A DNA stretch of 64,000 nucleotides from Bacteroidales bacterium (GTDB lineage Bacteria > Bacteroidota > Bacteroidia > Bacteroidales > WCHB1-69), in contig JAFYAW010000016.1 of assembly GCA_017540505.1 (NCBI GenBank), forward strand, positions 34,278-98,277. Reading direction: 5' to 3'. The position numbers and the translations under genes were made by a program. Below are positions 53,861 through 62,290 of the stretch, one piece after another (position 1 is the stretch's first letter; each line of letters starts with the position of its first letter). The notes below the pieces were generated by a model, which ran no database searches, was not told where the DNA came from, and worked only from the letters and a program-made list of their open reading frames with translations.

Positions 53861-54429
53861 TGTCAAACACATCACAACAATACGACGAAATCATCCGGCA
53901 GTGTTTGGATCTCTTTTCCAAGAAAGCCATTGACTATGGCACGGCATGGCGCATCCTGCGCACGCCGTCGCTGACGGATCAGATTTACATCAAGGCCAAC
54001 CGCATCCGCAGTATCCAGGAAAAGGGTGAGGCCAAAATCGCCGAAGGTATCATCCCTGAATTTGTCGGCATCGTCAACTACTCCGTCATGGCCCTGATAC
54101 AGTTGGAGATGGGCGTGGCCGAAAACGCCGAACAGCTCGAAATGGAGCCCAGCAAGGTGGTGGAACTCTACACGAAATTCATCAGTCAAGCCAAAAGCCT
54201 GATGATGAACAAGAACCACGACTACGACGAGGCCTGGCGTCAGATGCGTATCAGCTCCTTGGACGACATTATCCTGATGAAAATCTTCCGCATCAAGTCC
54301 ATCGAGGACCACAAGGGCGAGACCCTCGTGTCGGAAGGCCTGGATGCCAACTATTACGACATCATCAATTATGCGATGTTCGCGCTGATTCGGTTGGTGT
54401 TGGAAGAAGAGGGTACTGAGAACAAATAG
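53860..54429 (+). CDS. DUF1599 domain-containing protein (two tandem copies)
   Basis: The 189-residue protein contains two similar halves: LFSKKAIDYGTAWRILRTPSLTDQIYIKANRI (about 15-47) and MNKNHDYDEAWRQMRISSLDDIILMKIFRI (about 112-142). Both continue with VGIVNYSVMALIQL or YDIINYAMFALIRL. The family is of unknown function and widespread in Bacteroidetes, usually next to the BT_3928-type gene as here. Its start overlaps the protease stop by one base, which is unexpected for an unrelated cytoplasmic protein. Confidence 0.88.
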   Translation: MSNTSQQYDEIIRQCLDLFSKKAIDYGTAWRILRTPSLTDQIYIKANRIRSIQEKGEAKIAEGIIPEFVGIVNYSVMALIQLEMGVAENAEQLEMEPSKVVELYTKFISQAKSLMMNKNHDYDEAWRQMRISSLDDIILMKIFRIKSIEDHKGETLVSEGLDANYYDIINYAMFALIRLVLEEEGTENK

Positions 54430-54469
54430 GTGTTAGAACACATTTTTTACAAATATTAATTCAGAAAAA

Positions 54470-55645
54470 ATGAGAAACAAAGAACCGATCTGGTTGAAAA
54501 TCATCCGAATATTGTTAGCCTGTGTATTCCTGTTCTCCAGTTTCACCAAAGCGGTGGATCCGGTGAACTTTGGCATCACGATGAACGACTACTTTGTCTC
54601 TTTCGGCATGGGATTCCTGCATCCGCTGGCGCAACTGGCGGCCGTGTGCGCCATCTCCGCCGAGTTCGTGCTGGGCTGCATGATGCTGTTCCGCATCCGC
54701 GTCAACCTCGCTGCTTGGGGCTACCTGCTCTTCATGTCGTTCTTCTTCCTGCTCACCCTTTGGTTAGCCGTGGCCGAATACCTCGAGGTGCATCATATCC
54801 ACGACTTTGGTGTGGTCAAGGATTGCGGATGCTTCGGCCAGGCGGTGAAGATGTCTAACCTGCAGACGTTCCTGAAGAATGTGGTCCTCATCATCCCGAC
54901 TATCATCGTGTTTGCGAACCGCAAGAAGATCCCTGATTGTCGGCTTACCCTTCTCGGCCAGTGGATTGCCATCCTGCTGTTCGCCGCCGCGACCGTGATT
55001 TTCCAAATCTACTGCATCCGCCATCTGCCGCTGATCGATTTCACCGACTGGAAAAAAGGCAACGATGTGGTGGCCTTCATTGAGCAGCCCGCCCAGAAGG
55101 AAGTGATGTTCATTTACCGTAACAAGGTGGACAACACGGAAGTGAAACTTACGCAGGATGAGCTGATGAGCCAGAGCGACGATTTCTACGAGAATTACGA
55201 TTATGTGGACCGCATCGATAGTATCATTAAAGATATTGTAAGAGCTAAAATCGACGGTTTCAATATGTTGGATGAAAATGGTGCCGACCATGCCTTCGAG
55301 CTGATCAGTCACGAGAATGCACAGCCGCTGTATGTGTTATATATGCCCGATTTGAGTGAGACCAAGGCGAAGGGTGTGGAGAAGGCCAAAAAGCTGGCCG
55401 CCGACTGCGCCGCCAAGGATGTGGCTTTTGTGGCGGTGTCCAACTCCTCTCCTGAGGATATTGCCGCTTTTGTAGAGGCTTATGGTCTTGATTTTCCGGT
55501 CTATTATAATCCTATTGATCCGATAAAGGGACCGTTCATGGTTCGCGATGCCGTGCGTTCCAATCCGGGTATCATCCTGTTTGAAAAGGGCGTGGTGAAG
55601 GACAAATGGGCATGGCGGGATTTTCCGGAGACCTGTGAGAAATAG
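54470..55645 (+). CDS. BT_3928-type membrane protein (DoxX/MauE-like with thioredoxin-like tail)
   Basis: The 391-residue protein has four or five N-terminal helices (residues 5-185) of DoxX/MauE type, including IRILLACVFLFSSFTKAVDP and the cysteine motif VVKDCGCFGQAVKMSN. A hydrophilic C-terminal part resembles a redoxin or AhpC-like domain without the CxxC pair (LYVLYMPDLSETKAKG, NPGIILFEKG). The CGCFG motif suggests a link to disulfide or quinone chemistry. The function is unproven. It follows DUF1599 after 40 nt. Confidence 0.85.
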   Translation: MRNKEPIWLKIIRILLACVFLFSSFTKAVDPVNFGITMNDYFVSFGMGFLHPLAQLAAVCAISAEFVLGCMMLFRIRVNLAAWGYLLFMSFFFLLTLWLAVAEYLEVHHIHDFGVVKDCGCFGQAVKMSNLQTFLKNVVLIIPTIIVFANRKKIPDCRLTLLGQWIAILLFAAATVIFQIYCIRHLPLIDFTDWKKGNDVVAFIEQPAQKEVMFIYRNKVDNTEVKLTQDELMSQSDDFYENYDYVDRIDSIIKDIVRAKIDGFNMLDENGADHAFELISHENAQPLYVLYMPDLSETKAKGVEKAKKLAADCAAKDVAFVAVSNSSPEDIAAFVEAYGLDFPVYYNPIDPIKGPFMVRDAVRSNPGIILFEKGVVKDKWAWRDFPETCEK

Positions 55646-55663
55646 CCGTACACAACTTTAATC

Positions 55664-56527
55664 ATGCTAATTCGCGAGTTTGCGGATACGATGAAGCAGA
55701 GCCTTCATCCGCTGTATGATGAGCGGGAGGCTTCGGCTATTGTGCAGTCGTATCTGTCACAGCGTCTGCAAGTTGCCTCCTATCAACTGGCTTTGATGGG
55801 AAATGATCCGTTGTCAGAGGCGCAGCAGCAGCTGTTTTTGCAGGATTTGGAGCAGCTGAAGAATGCCTGTCCGCTGCAATATGTGCTAGGCGAGACTGAC
55901 TTTTACGGATGCAGGATTGCCGTGAATCCGTCGGTGCTGATTCCCCGTCCGGAGACGGAGGAGTTAGTGGCGTTGGCGGTGAAACAGGCTGGGATGCGAG
56001 GGATGGATGCATCGCCCAATGTTTGGGATGTGGGTACGGGCAGCGGATGTATTGCCGTGGCGATAGCGAAAAACCTGCCCAAGGCCAGCATCTTCGCCTC
56101 CGACGTGTCGGAAGCGGCGTTGCAGACGGCCCGGACCAATGCGGAAAACAACGGTGTGCAGGTCACATTCGCCTGCCATGATATGACGGATGCCGAGAAA
56201 CTCCCATTCGGGGAGTGCCGCTTTGACATGATTGTGAGCAATCCGCCCTATATCCCCGAATCCGGGCGTGCGCAGATGCATGGCAATGTGCTGGACTTCG
56301 AGCCGCACGGGGCCTTGTTCGTTCCGGACGACGACCCACTGGTGTTCTATCGGTCGTTAGCTGTCCTCGGGCGCAAATGCCTGAAACGGGAAGGCGTTAT
56401 ACTTGCGGAGACGTATGAGGATTTCCATCCGCAATTGGAGAAATTGTTTTCGGCAATGGGTTATGGGCGTTTCCAATCCATGTGCGACATCAACGGGCGG
56501 AAACGGATGATGGTGGCGGCGAGGTAG
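55664..56527 (+). CDS. prmC: Peptide chain release factor N5-glutamine methyltransferase
   Basis: The 287-residue protein has an N-terminal helical domain and a SAM-dependent MTase with PRPETEELV, VWDVGTGSGCIAVAIA (motif I), FDMIVSNPPYIPESG (NPPY motif) and GVILAETYEDF. It methylates the GGQ glutamine of release factors. It follows the BT_3928-type gene by 18 nt and ends the unit before the Rnf promoter. Confidence 0.95.
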   Translation: MLIREFADTMKQSLHPLYDEREASAIVQSYLSQRLQVASYQLALMGNDPLSEAQQQLFLQDLEQLKNACPLQYVLGETDFYGCRIAVNPSVLIPRPETEELVALAVKQAGMRGMDASPNVWDVGTGSGCIAVAIAKNLPKASIFASDVSEAALQTARTNAENNGVQVTFACHDMTDAEKLPFGECRFDMIVSNPPYIPESGRAQMHGNVLDFEPHGALFVPDDDPLVFYRSLAVLGRKCLKREGVILAETYEDFHPQLEKLFSAMGYGRFQSMCDINGRKRMMVAAR

Positions 56528-56614
56528 TTGGTGGTTTGTGATTTTCGGCTTAGGGTTAACTAAACCGTAAATCGACGACCGTAAATTTTTTTTGCGAGTT
56601 CCATCCTTTTTTAC

Positions 56615-56622
56615 TATCTTTG
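56615..56622 (+). promoter_or_regulatory. Bacteroidetes -7 promoter box for the rnfBC-yfcC unit
   Basis: TATCTTTG lies 27 bp before the GTG start of rnfB at 56649. It rules out the ATG at 56592 as the rnfB start. Confidence 0.7.
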
Positions 56623-56648
56623 CCGACCGTAATAAAAACTACAAGACA

Positions 56649-57515
56649 GTGGCAACAACAACGATTCTTTATGCGGCGCTCACCATCGGATTGATTGGTA
56701 TCATTGCAGCCGTGATTCTCTATTTTGTATCCAAGATTTTCCATGTGGAGGAGGACCCGCGCATTGATGCGGTGCAGGCCTGTCTGCCCGGTGCCAACTG
56801 CGGCGGCTGCGGCTTCGCCGGCTGTCGTGCCATGGCGGAGGCCATGGTGACCTCCATGGACCTCAGCATCGCCTATTGCCCCGGCGGCGACTATGACAAG
56901 ATTGGCGAGATTCTGGGCATCAAGGCCGAAGTCCGCGACCCGCAGGTGTGCGTGGTGCGCTGCAACGGCACATGCGAGAACGCCCCTTCCAAGGTGCACT
57001 ACGATTCCGCCGTGACCTGCGCCTTCGCCAACTCGCTCTATGCGGGCGAGAGTGCCTGCCCCTTCGCCTGCCTCGGCTGCGGCGACTGCGTGGCGGCATG
57101 CTCCTTCGACGCCATCCACATCAACCCGGAGACACATCTCCCCGAGGTGGATGAGGATAAGTGCGTGGGTTGTAAGGCCTGTGCAAAGGCTTGTCCGCGC
57201 GGCGTGCTCGAAATCCGCAACAAGGGCAAGAACAACCGCCGCGTGTATGTGGCCTGCAACAACAAAGAGAAGGGCGCCGTGGCACGCAAGAACTGCACCG
57301 CCGCCTGTATCGGCTGTGGCAAATGCGCCAAGACCTGCCCGTTTGAGGCTATCACGGTGACCGACAACCTTGCCTATATCGACTATCTGAAGTGCAAGGC
57401 CTGCCGCAAGTGTGTGGCCGAATGCCCGACAGGTGCCATCCACGCCGTGAACTTCCCCGAGAAGAAAGCCCCGGTGGCCGTGGAAACCCCTGCTCCCGAA
57501 ACAGCGCAGGCGTAA
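56649..57515 (+). CDS. rnfB: Electron transport complex subunit RnfB
   Basis: The 288-residue protein starts at GTG with one hydrophobic helix (ILYAALTIGLIGIIAAVILYFV). The RnfB cluster motif ACLPGANCGGCGFAGC follows, then ferredoxin-type motifs (CLGCGDCVAACSF, CVGCKACAKACPR, CIGCGKCAKTCPF, CKACRKCVAECPT). RnfB accepts electrons from ferredoxin for the Na+ or H+ pumping NAD oxidoreductase. A short C-terminal tail is Pro/Ala-rich. rnfC follows after a 55-nt gap holding a palindrome, but rnfD, G, E and A do not follow. Confidence 0.95.
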   Translation: MATTTILYAALTIGLIGIIAAVILYFVSKIFHVEEDPRIDAVQACLPGANCGGCGFAGCRAMAEAMVTSMDLSIAYCPGGDYDKIGEILGIKAEVRDPQVCVVRCNGTCENAPSKVHYDSAVTCAFANSLYAGESACPFACLGCGDCVAACSFDAIHINPETHLPEVDEDKCVGCKACAKACPRGVLEIRNKGKNNRRVYVACNNKEKGAVARKNCTAACIGCGKCAKTCPFEAITVTDNLAYIDYLKCKACRKCVAECPTGAIHAVNFPEKKAPVAVETPAPETAQA

Positions 57516-57531
57516 GATATAAGATAGTAAA

Positions 57532-57549
57532 GGCGCACGGCCGTGCGCC
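57532..57549. repeat. Perfect palindrome between rnfB and rnfC
   Basis: GGCGCACGG followed by CCGTGCGCC is an 18-bp perfect palindrome, flanked by A and CC. It resembles the palindromes at 14639-14660 and 14711-14732 in size and in ending with GCG/CGC arms, so it probably belongs to the same REP-like family. Inside the operon it may form a hairpin that separates the rnfB and rnfC messages. Confidence 0.6.
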
Positions 57550-57570
57550 CCAATAATAAAAAATCACAAT

Positions 57571-58995
57571 ATGAGTAAAGAAAGAGCCAAAGAGCTGGCT
57601 ATTGAGCTGGCCTCCGAAATATCCAAAGACATCAAACACGAAGTCAAGAAATTAGGAAAGAAAACCTTCCAGCTGGGTGGTGTGCACCCCGAAGCCAACA
57701 AGTTCGCCCACTCGGCAGATGTGGAGACCTTCCCGCTGCCCGATCAGGCGGTGGTCTATATGACGCAGCACCTCGGCGCCCCCGCCACCCCCATCGTGAA
57801 GAAGGGCGACAAGGTCAAGGTGGGACAGCTCATCGGCGAAGCTCAAACCTTTATGTGCGCCAATATCCATGCCCCTATCTCCGGCACCGTCAACCGTGTG
57901 GACATGATTGCCGACATCTCCGGCTACAAGAAACCGGCTGTCATCATTGACCGCGAAGGCGACGAGTGGGACGAGAGCATCGACACCACACCCGACATCA
58001 TCCGCGACATCAAACTCAGCAAGGAAGAGATTATCGCCCGCATGAAGTCCTGCGGTATCGTGGGATTGGGCGGTGCCTGCTTCCCCACACACATCAAATA
58101 CATGCTCAAACCAGAGCAGAAATGCGAGTACCTCATCGTCAACGCTGCCGAATGCGAGCCTTACATCTCCACCGACAACCGCGTGATTCTGGAACGCACG
58201 GAGCAGTGCATGATCGGCATTGAGGCCGCACTCATCGCTTCCGGTGCCCCTAAGGCCATCATCGGTATTGAGAACAACAAACCGGAGGCCATCGCCGCTC
58301 TCGTGGAAATGTCCAAGAAGTTCACCAACATAGAAGTGCAACCCTTAAAGATGAAATATCCGCAAGGGGCTGAAAAACAGTTGATTAAGGCTATCACGGG
58401 TCGGAGCGTGCCCAACGGCGCTCTTCCCATCTCCGTGGGTTGCATTGTGAACAATATCACTACGATGTATGTCTTGTATCAAGCGGTGCAGAAAAACAAG
58501 CCCATCGTGCAGGCCTATACCACCGTTTCCGGCAAATCCATTCCCAAAGAGCAGTGCAAGATTTTCCGTCTGCGTCTTGGAACTTCCATCCGTGATGTGC
58601 TGAACGCCGTGGGCATTCCCGAAGATACGGGTAAGATCATCTCCGGCGGCCCGATGATGGGCAAAGCCATCGCCAATTTGGATGCCTACATCTCCAAAGG
58701 CATGGGCAGCCTGCTGTTCATGAATGAGAAGGAGAGTTTGCGTGGTGAGACGCGTCCGTGCCTCCGCTGCGGCAAGTGTGTGAGCGCATGCCCGATGGGC
58801 CTGCAACCCTATATGCTGCACGCCCTCTCCGACCTGAAACGCTATGAAGACTGCGAACACTACGGCATTATGAATTGCATCGAGTGCGGCTGCTGCTCGT
58901 TCTCATGCCCGTCGTTCCGCCCGCTGGTGGATATGATCCGCGTGGGCAAGGCCAAAACCGGTGCCATGATTCGTGCCCGCAATGCGGCCAAATAG
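57571..58995 (+). CDS. rnfC: Electron transport complex subunit RnfC
   Basis: The 474-residue protein has an N-terminal barrel (FPLPDQAVVYMTQHLGAP, AQTFMCANIHAPISGTVN), a SLBB/NADH-FMN region (GIVGLGGACFPTHIKYMLK, NAAECEPYISTDNRVILER) and a dicluster ferredoxin end (CLRCGKCVSACPMGL, CIECGCCSFSCPSFRP). RnfC takes the NADH-side of the complex. It is followed by a transporter instead of rnfD. The size is normal. Confidence 0.96.
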   Translation: MSKERAKELAIELASEISKDIKHEVKKLGKKTFQLGGVHPEANKFAHSADVETFPLPDQAVVYMTQHLGAPATPIVKKGDKVKVGQLIGEAQTFMCANIHAPISGTVNRVDMIADISGYKKPAVIIDREGDEWDESIDTTPDIIRDIKLSKEEIIARMKSCGIVGLGGACFPTHIKYMLKPEQKCEYLIVNAAECEPYISTDNRVILERTEQCMIGIEAALIASGAPKAIIGIENNKPEAIAALVEMSKKFTNIEVQPLKMKYPQGAEKQLIKAITGRSVPNGALPISVGCIVNNITTMYVLYQAVQKNKPIVQAYTTVSGKSIPKEQCKIFRLRLGTSIRDVLNAVGIPEDTGKIISGGPMMGKAIANLDAYISKGMGSLLFMNEKESLRGETRPCLRCGKCVSACPMGLQPYMLHALSDLKRYEDCEHYGIMNCIECGCCSFSCPSFRPLVDMIRVGKAKTGAMIRARNAAK

Positions 58996-59044
58996 AGCAT
59001 CATAGTCCCACTCCTGTTGACTCTTCTTTGATTTTTATTCTTTT

Positions 59045-60652
59045 ATGACAAAACCCAAATTCAAAATACCGCACACCTTCACGATTGTGTTCTCTATTAT
59101 CGTGGTGTGCGCGGTCCTGACATGGATTATCCCCGGTGGCGAGTTCGAGCGGCAGACCGTCATGGTGGACGGGCATGCGCGTAATGTGGTGGTGGGCGAC
59201 TCCTACCATCATGTGCAGAACCAGCCGCAGACATGGCAGGTGTTCACCGCCTTTTTCAAGGGCTTTGAGCGAACATCCAATATCATCGTGTTTATCTTGA
59301 TGATCGGAGGCGCGTTCTGGATCATGAACGAGACCAATGCCATCAACAAAGGCATCTACCTCTTCTTGGATAGGACACAGAAGATGCAGAAACACAAATT
59401 CTTCCGAGCAGTCGGGGTGAATAATCTCCTGATTATTGCCATCATGTTGATGTTCAGTCTCTTTGGCTCGGTGTTCGGCATGAGTGAGGAGACCATTGCC
59501 TTCATTGTCATATTCGTGCCATTAGCCATCTCCATGGGCTACGACTCCATCGTGGGCGTGCTGATGTGCTATGTGGCTGCCCATGTGGGCTTTGCAGGCG
59601 CCATGCTCAACCCCTTCACCATCGGCATTGCACAGGGTCTGTCGGGTTTGCCCACCTTCTCCGGCATAGGCTACCGTCTCTTCTGCTGGATTCTGCTGAC
59701 CGTGGTGGCCATCGTTTTCACGTTGATATACGCCAACTGGGTGAAAAAACATCCCGAAAGATCGGTGATGTACGAGCTGGACCAATACTGGCGCGACAAA
59801 ACCGGCGAGGTGAGTACCGACCAGTCGTTGGCAAAATCTACTATTGCCACATGGGTGGTTTATGGAATCATCGCGGCGGTGCTGCTGTTCTGCGCGATTG
59901 CCATCCCCAAGACAGACATTACGGTTGGACTGGGTAGTCATCGGATGGTTGTATTCCCCATAGTGGCAGGATGTTATATTCTATTAGGATTTTTCGCCGT
60001 CCGCAAGTCGGTGCACCATTACATTTTGGTTCTGTTGCTGCTCACCATTGTCTCTTTAGTGACGGGTGTGTTAGGCTACGGATGGTATGTGATGGAGATT
60101 GCCGGACTTTTCTTTGCCATGGGGATAGCGGCGGGGTTTGCCTATAATTTGAAGTTCGACCGCATTGTGCGACTGTTCTTGGAGGGCTGCAAGGATATCA
60201 TGGTGGCCGCCTTGGTGGTGGGACTTGCCGGTGGCATCATTGTGATTTTGGAAGACGGTAAGATTATAGATACGATATTGTATGCCATCTCGCAGGGCCT
60301 CGGCGATTCTGGGCGTATCGGTACTACGGGCGTGATGTATGTGGTGCAGAACATGTTGAATCTCATTATCCCGTCGGGCTCGGCCAAGGCCGCACTCACC
60401 ATCCCCATGATGGCCGAATGGTCGGATCTGATGGGCGTGTCGCGTCAGCTTACGGTGCTGGCCTTCCAGTTCGGCGACGGTTTCACCAACATGATCACCC
60501 CCACCTCCGGCGTGTTGATCGGGGTGCTGGGTGTGGCTCGGATTCCATACGCCAAGTGGTTCAAATTCATCTGGAAATTCCTGCTTGCCCTTATTATCCT
60601 CGGCTTCTTCTTGCTGCTTCCGCCGCTGTTCATGCCGTTCGCGGGATTCTGA
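59045..60652 (+). CDS. YfcC/DcuC-type basic amino acid or C4-dicarboxylate carrier
   Basis: The 535-residue protein has about 12 helices and the family features VVCAVLTWIIPGGEFER, MMLFSLFGSVFGMSEETIAF and the C-terminal NLIIPSGSAKAALTIPMMAEW and GDGFTNMITPTSGVLIGVLG loops. Members exchange basic amino acids or C4-dicarboxylates, a fitting partner for amino acid fermentation. It follows rnfC after 49 nt with no promoter in between, so it likely belongs to that transcript. The substrate is inferred. Confidence 0.9.
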   Translation: MTKPKFKIPHTFTIVFSIIVVCAVLTWIIPGGEFERQTVMVDGHARNVVVGDSYHHVQNQPQTWQVFTAFFKGFERTSNIIVFILMIGGAFWIMNETNAINKGIYLFLDRTQKMQKHKFFRAVGVNNLLIIAIMLMFSLFGSVFGMSEETIAFIVIFVPLAISMGYDSIVGVLMCYVAAHVGFAGAMLNPFTIGIAQGLSGLPTFSGIGYRLFCWILLTVVAIVFTLIYANWVKKHPERSVMYELDQYWRDKTGEVSTDQSLAKSTIATWVVYGIIAAVLLFCAIAIPKTDITVGLGSHRMVVFPIVAGCYILLGFFAVRKSVHHYILVLLLLTIVSLVTGVLGYGWYVMEIAGLFFAMGIAAGFAYNLKFDRIVRLFLEGCKDIMVAALVVGLAGGIIVILEDGKIIDTILYAISQGLGDSGRIGTTGVMYVVQNMLNLIIPSGSAKAALTIPMMAEWSDLMGVSRQLTVLAFQFGDGFTNMITPTSGVLIGVLGVARIPYAKWFKFIWKFLLALIILGFFLLLPPLFMPFAGF

Positions 60653-60690
60653 AAAGAATGCACTCCATTTTACATAATACAACATTTTGC

Positions 60691-62121
60691 ATGAGAAAAG
60701 AAAATTCATTTTACTTTGTTTATAGAGCCACTATTGCGATTTTTACCATGCTGGCTGTTGCAACAGGTGTTGATGGACAATCCTATTCTGTAGTCGTGAA
60801 AGCTGTGGACAGAGATGACAGGCCTGTGCGGTTAGAAAAACTAACCGTTCAAAATCTGAGCAAGCAGTGGATGGACACCATTGTGAATCCGGATTCCGCA
60901 ATAATTTTTACAAATACAACAGGCATTGAAGAACTGGATGTCGATGATGTCGCTATAGTGAATCCGATGCCAAATCCGTTTCATGGTATAACGCAGGTTT
61001 GTGTCCGGCATGTGGTGTCAGGTTCCCTTAAGCTGGTAATAACTGATATGCGTGGTCGGGTTGTGATGACACATGCGTTCGAATGTATGCATAGTGGGGA
61101 TTATCTATTCCGTGTCTCGTTGGAAGAAACAGGTGTCCATGTCCTTACAGTGAGACAAAAAGGGAAAAAACATTCAGTAAAATTGCTAAATACGGGTAAG
61201 GGAAATGGTAATTCCATTTTACACTTGGGAATGAAAAGTGATGGAGATACACCTCGAAATGTGAAATCCGCATCCAGAAGTTCCATTGTAAGACCGATAG
61301 ACGCCACGGATCGCATTCGCTACATCGGATATTTTACGCATAATGGAGAGTTGGTGGAGAGTTTGCCAGTTACGCAGATTTTAACTGCCAACTATCCTGT
61401 CATGTTGCATTTCATTACTACACAAACGGGTACTCCGTGCGACGGAATACCAACGGTGATGGATGTTGATGGAAATGTGTATAATACGGTGCAGGTGGGA
61501 GACCAATGTTGGATGAGAGAGAATATGCGTGTTACACACTTTGCCAACGGGGACACCATACCTATGAAATCGGACGCTTATGGCTGGTGGTACTACCGCT
61601 ACCCACCCAATGGCGATACAGCTAATGTGTCCATGTTTGGATATCTTTACGACTGGAATGCTGCCTTGTACAATTTCTCCGGCAGTAATCCGTGTCAGGG
61701 TGTTTGTCCTACCGGGTGGCATGTTCCCACGTATGACGAATTGAACACCATGTTGAATTTCGTAAAAAGTAAAAACTGGTTCTGGTGTGACAATAATGGC
61801 CTGTTTTATGCCAAGGCTTTGGCTGATAGTGTAGGTTGGGCAGAATCATCTCAAGAATGTGCTCCAGGAGCATCCACAGGACCGTACAACATGAGCGGTT
61901 TCTCAGCTCGACCCGCCGGTATGTTCAATGGTTCCGATACGTATGCCTCCTTTGGGTCATCTGCTTTTTTTTGGAGTTCCACAAAGGTTCCTTCCCAATA
62001 TCCATATCAGTCGAGTCATAGCGCCTATTACCGCAGGATTGACAATGTCCCAATAGTGTCAAATCCTGTTGGCGGCTCCGGAGAGTCGTGTGCACATTCT
62101 GTACGATGCCTGCGGGATTAA
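60691..62121 (+). CDS. FISUMP domain protein with internal T9SS-like sorting module
   Basis: From ATG 60691 the 476-residue protein has a signal peptide (TIAIFTMLAVATGVDGQ) and a region at about 77-170 that looks like a T9SS sorting domain (IVNPMPNPFHGITQVCVRH, ITDMRGRVVMTHAFE, TGVHVLTVRQKG). The FISUMP module follows from about 255 to the end (VQVGDQCWMRENMRVTHFA, GYLYDWNAALYNF, GVCPTGWHVPTYDELN, FSARPAGMFNG, HSVRCLRD). FISUMP proteins are secreted and of unknown role. The sorting-like module sits inside, not at the C-terminus. ATG 60658 is the other start option. Confidence 0.9.
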   Translation: MRKENSFYFVYRATIAIFTMLAVATGVDGQSYSVVVKAVDRDDRPVRLEKLTVQNLSKQWMDTIVNPDSAIIFTNTTGIEELDVDDVAIVNPMPNPFHGITQVCVRHVVSGSLKLVITDMRGRVVMTHAFECMHSGDYLFRVSLEETGVHVLTVRQKGKKHSVKLLNTGKGNGNSILHLGMKSDGDTPRNVKSASRSSIVRPIDATDRIRYIGYFTHNGELVESLPVTQILTANYPVMLHFITTQTGTPCDGIPTVMDVDGNVYNTVQVGDQCWMRENMRVTHFANGDTIPMKSDAYGWWYYRYPPNGDTANVSMFGYLYDWNAALYNFSGSNPCQGVCPTGWHVPTYDELNTMLNFVKSKNWFWCDNNGLFYAKALADSVGWAESSQECAPGASTGPYNMSGFSARPAGMFNGSDTYASFGSSAFFWSSTKVPSQYPYQSSHSAYYRRIDNVPIVSNPVGGSGESCAHSVRCLRD

Positions 62122-62290
62122 CCGACAACTCGCATCATAAAATCTGTGAAAGAGTGAAATGCAAATGTGGTTGAAAGGCTCCAATAGGTTTGTTTTCACC
62201 CTACATTCGTTCCTCTCGTTGCATTAGAATATTACTGGTTATTCAAATACGTAGGTGCCCATGGACAGGTAGTTTTCCAGAATCCGGTTC
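62122..62290. other. Intergenic region without recognised features
   Basis: This stretch between the convergent FISUMP and DAACS genes shows no promoter box, palindrome or coding signal that I can support. Confidence 0.5.
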
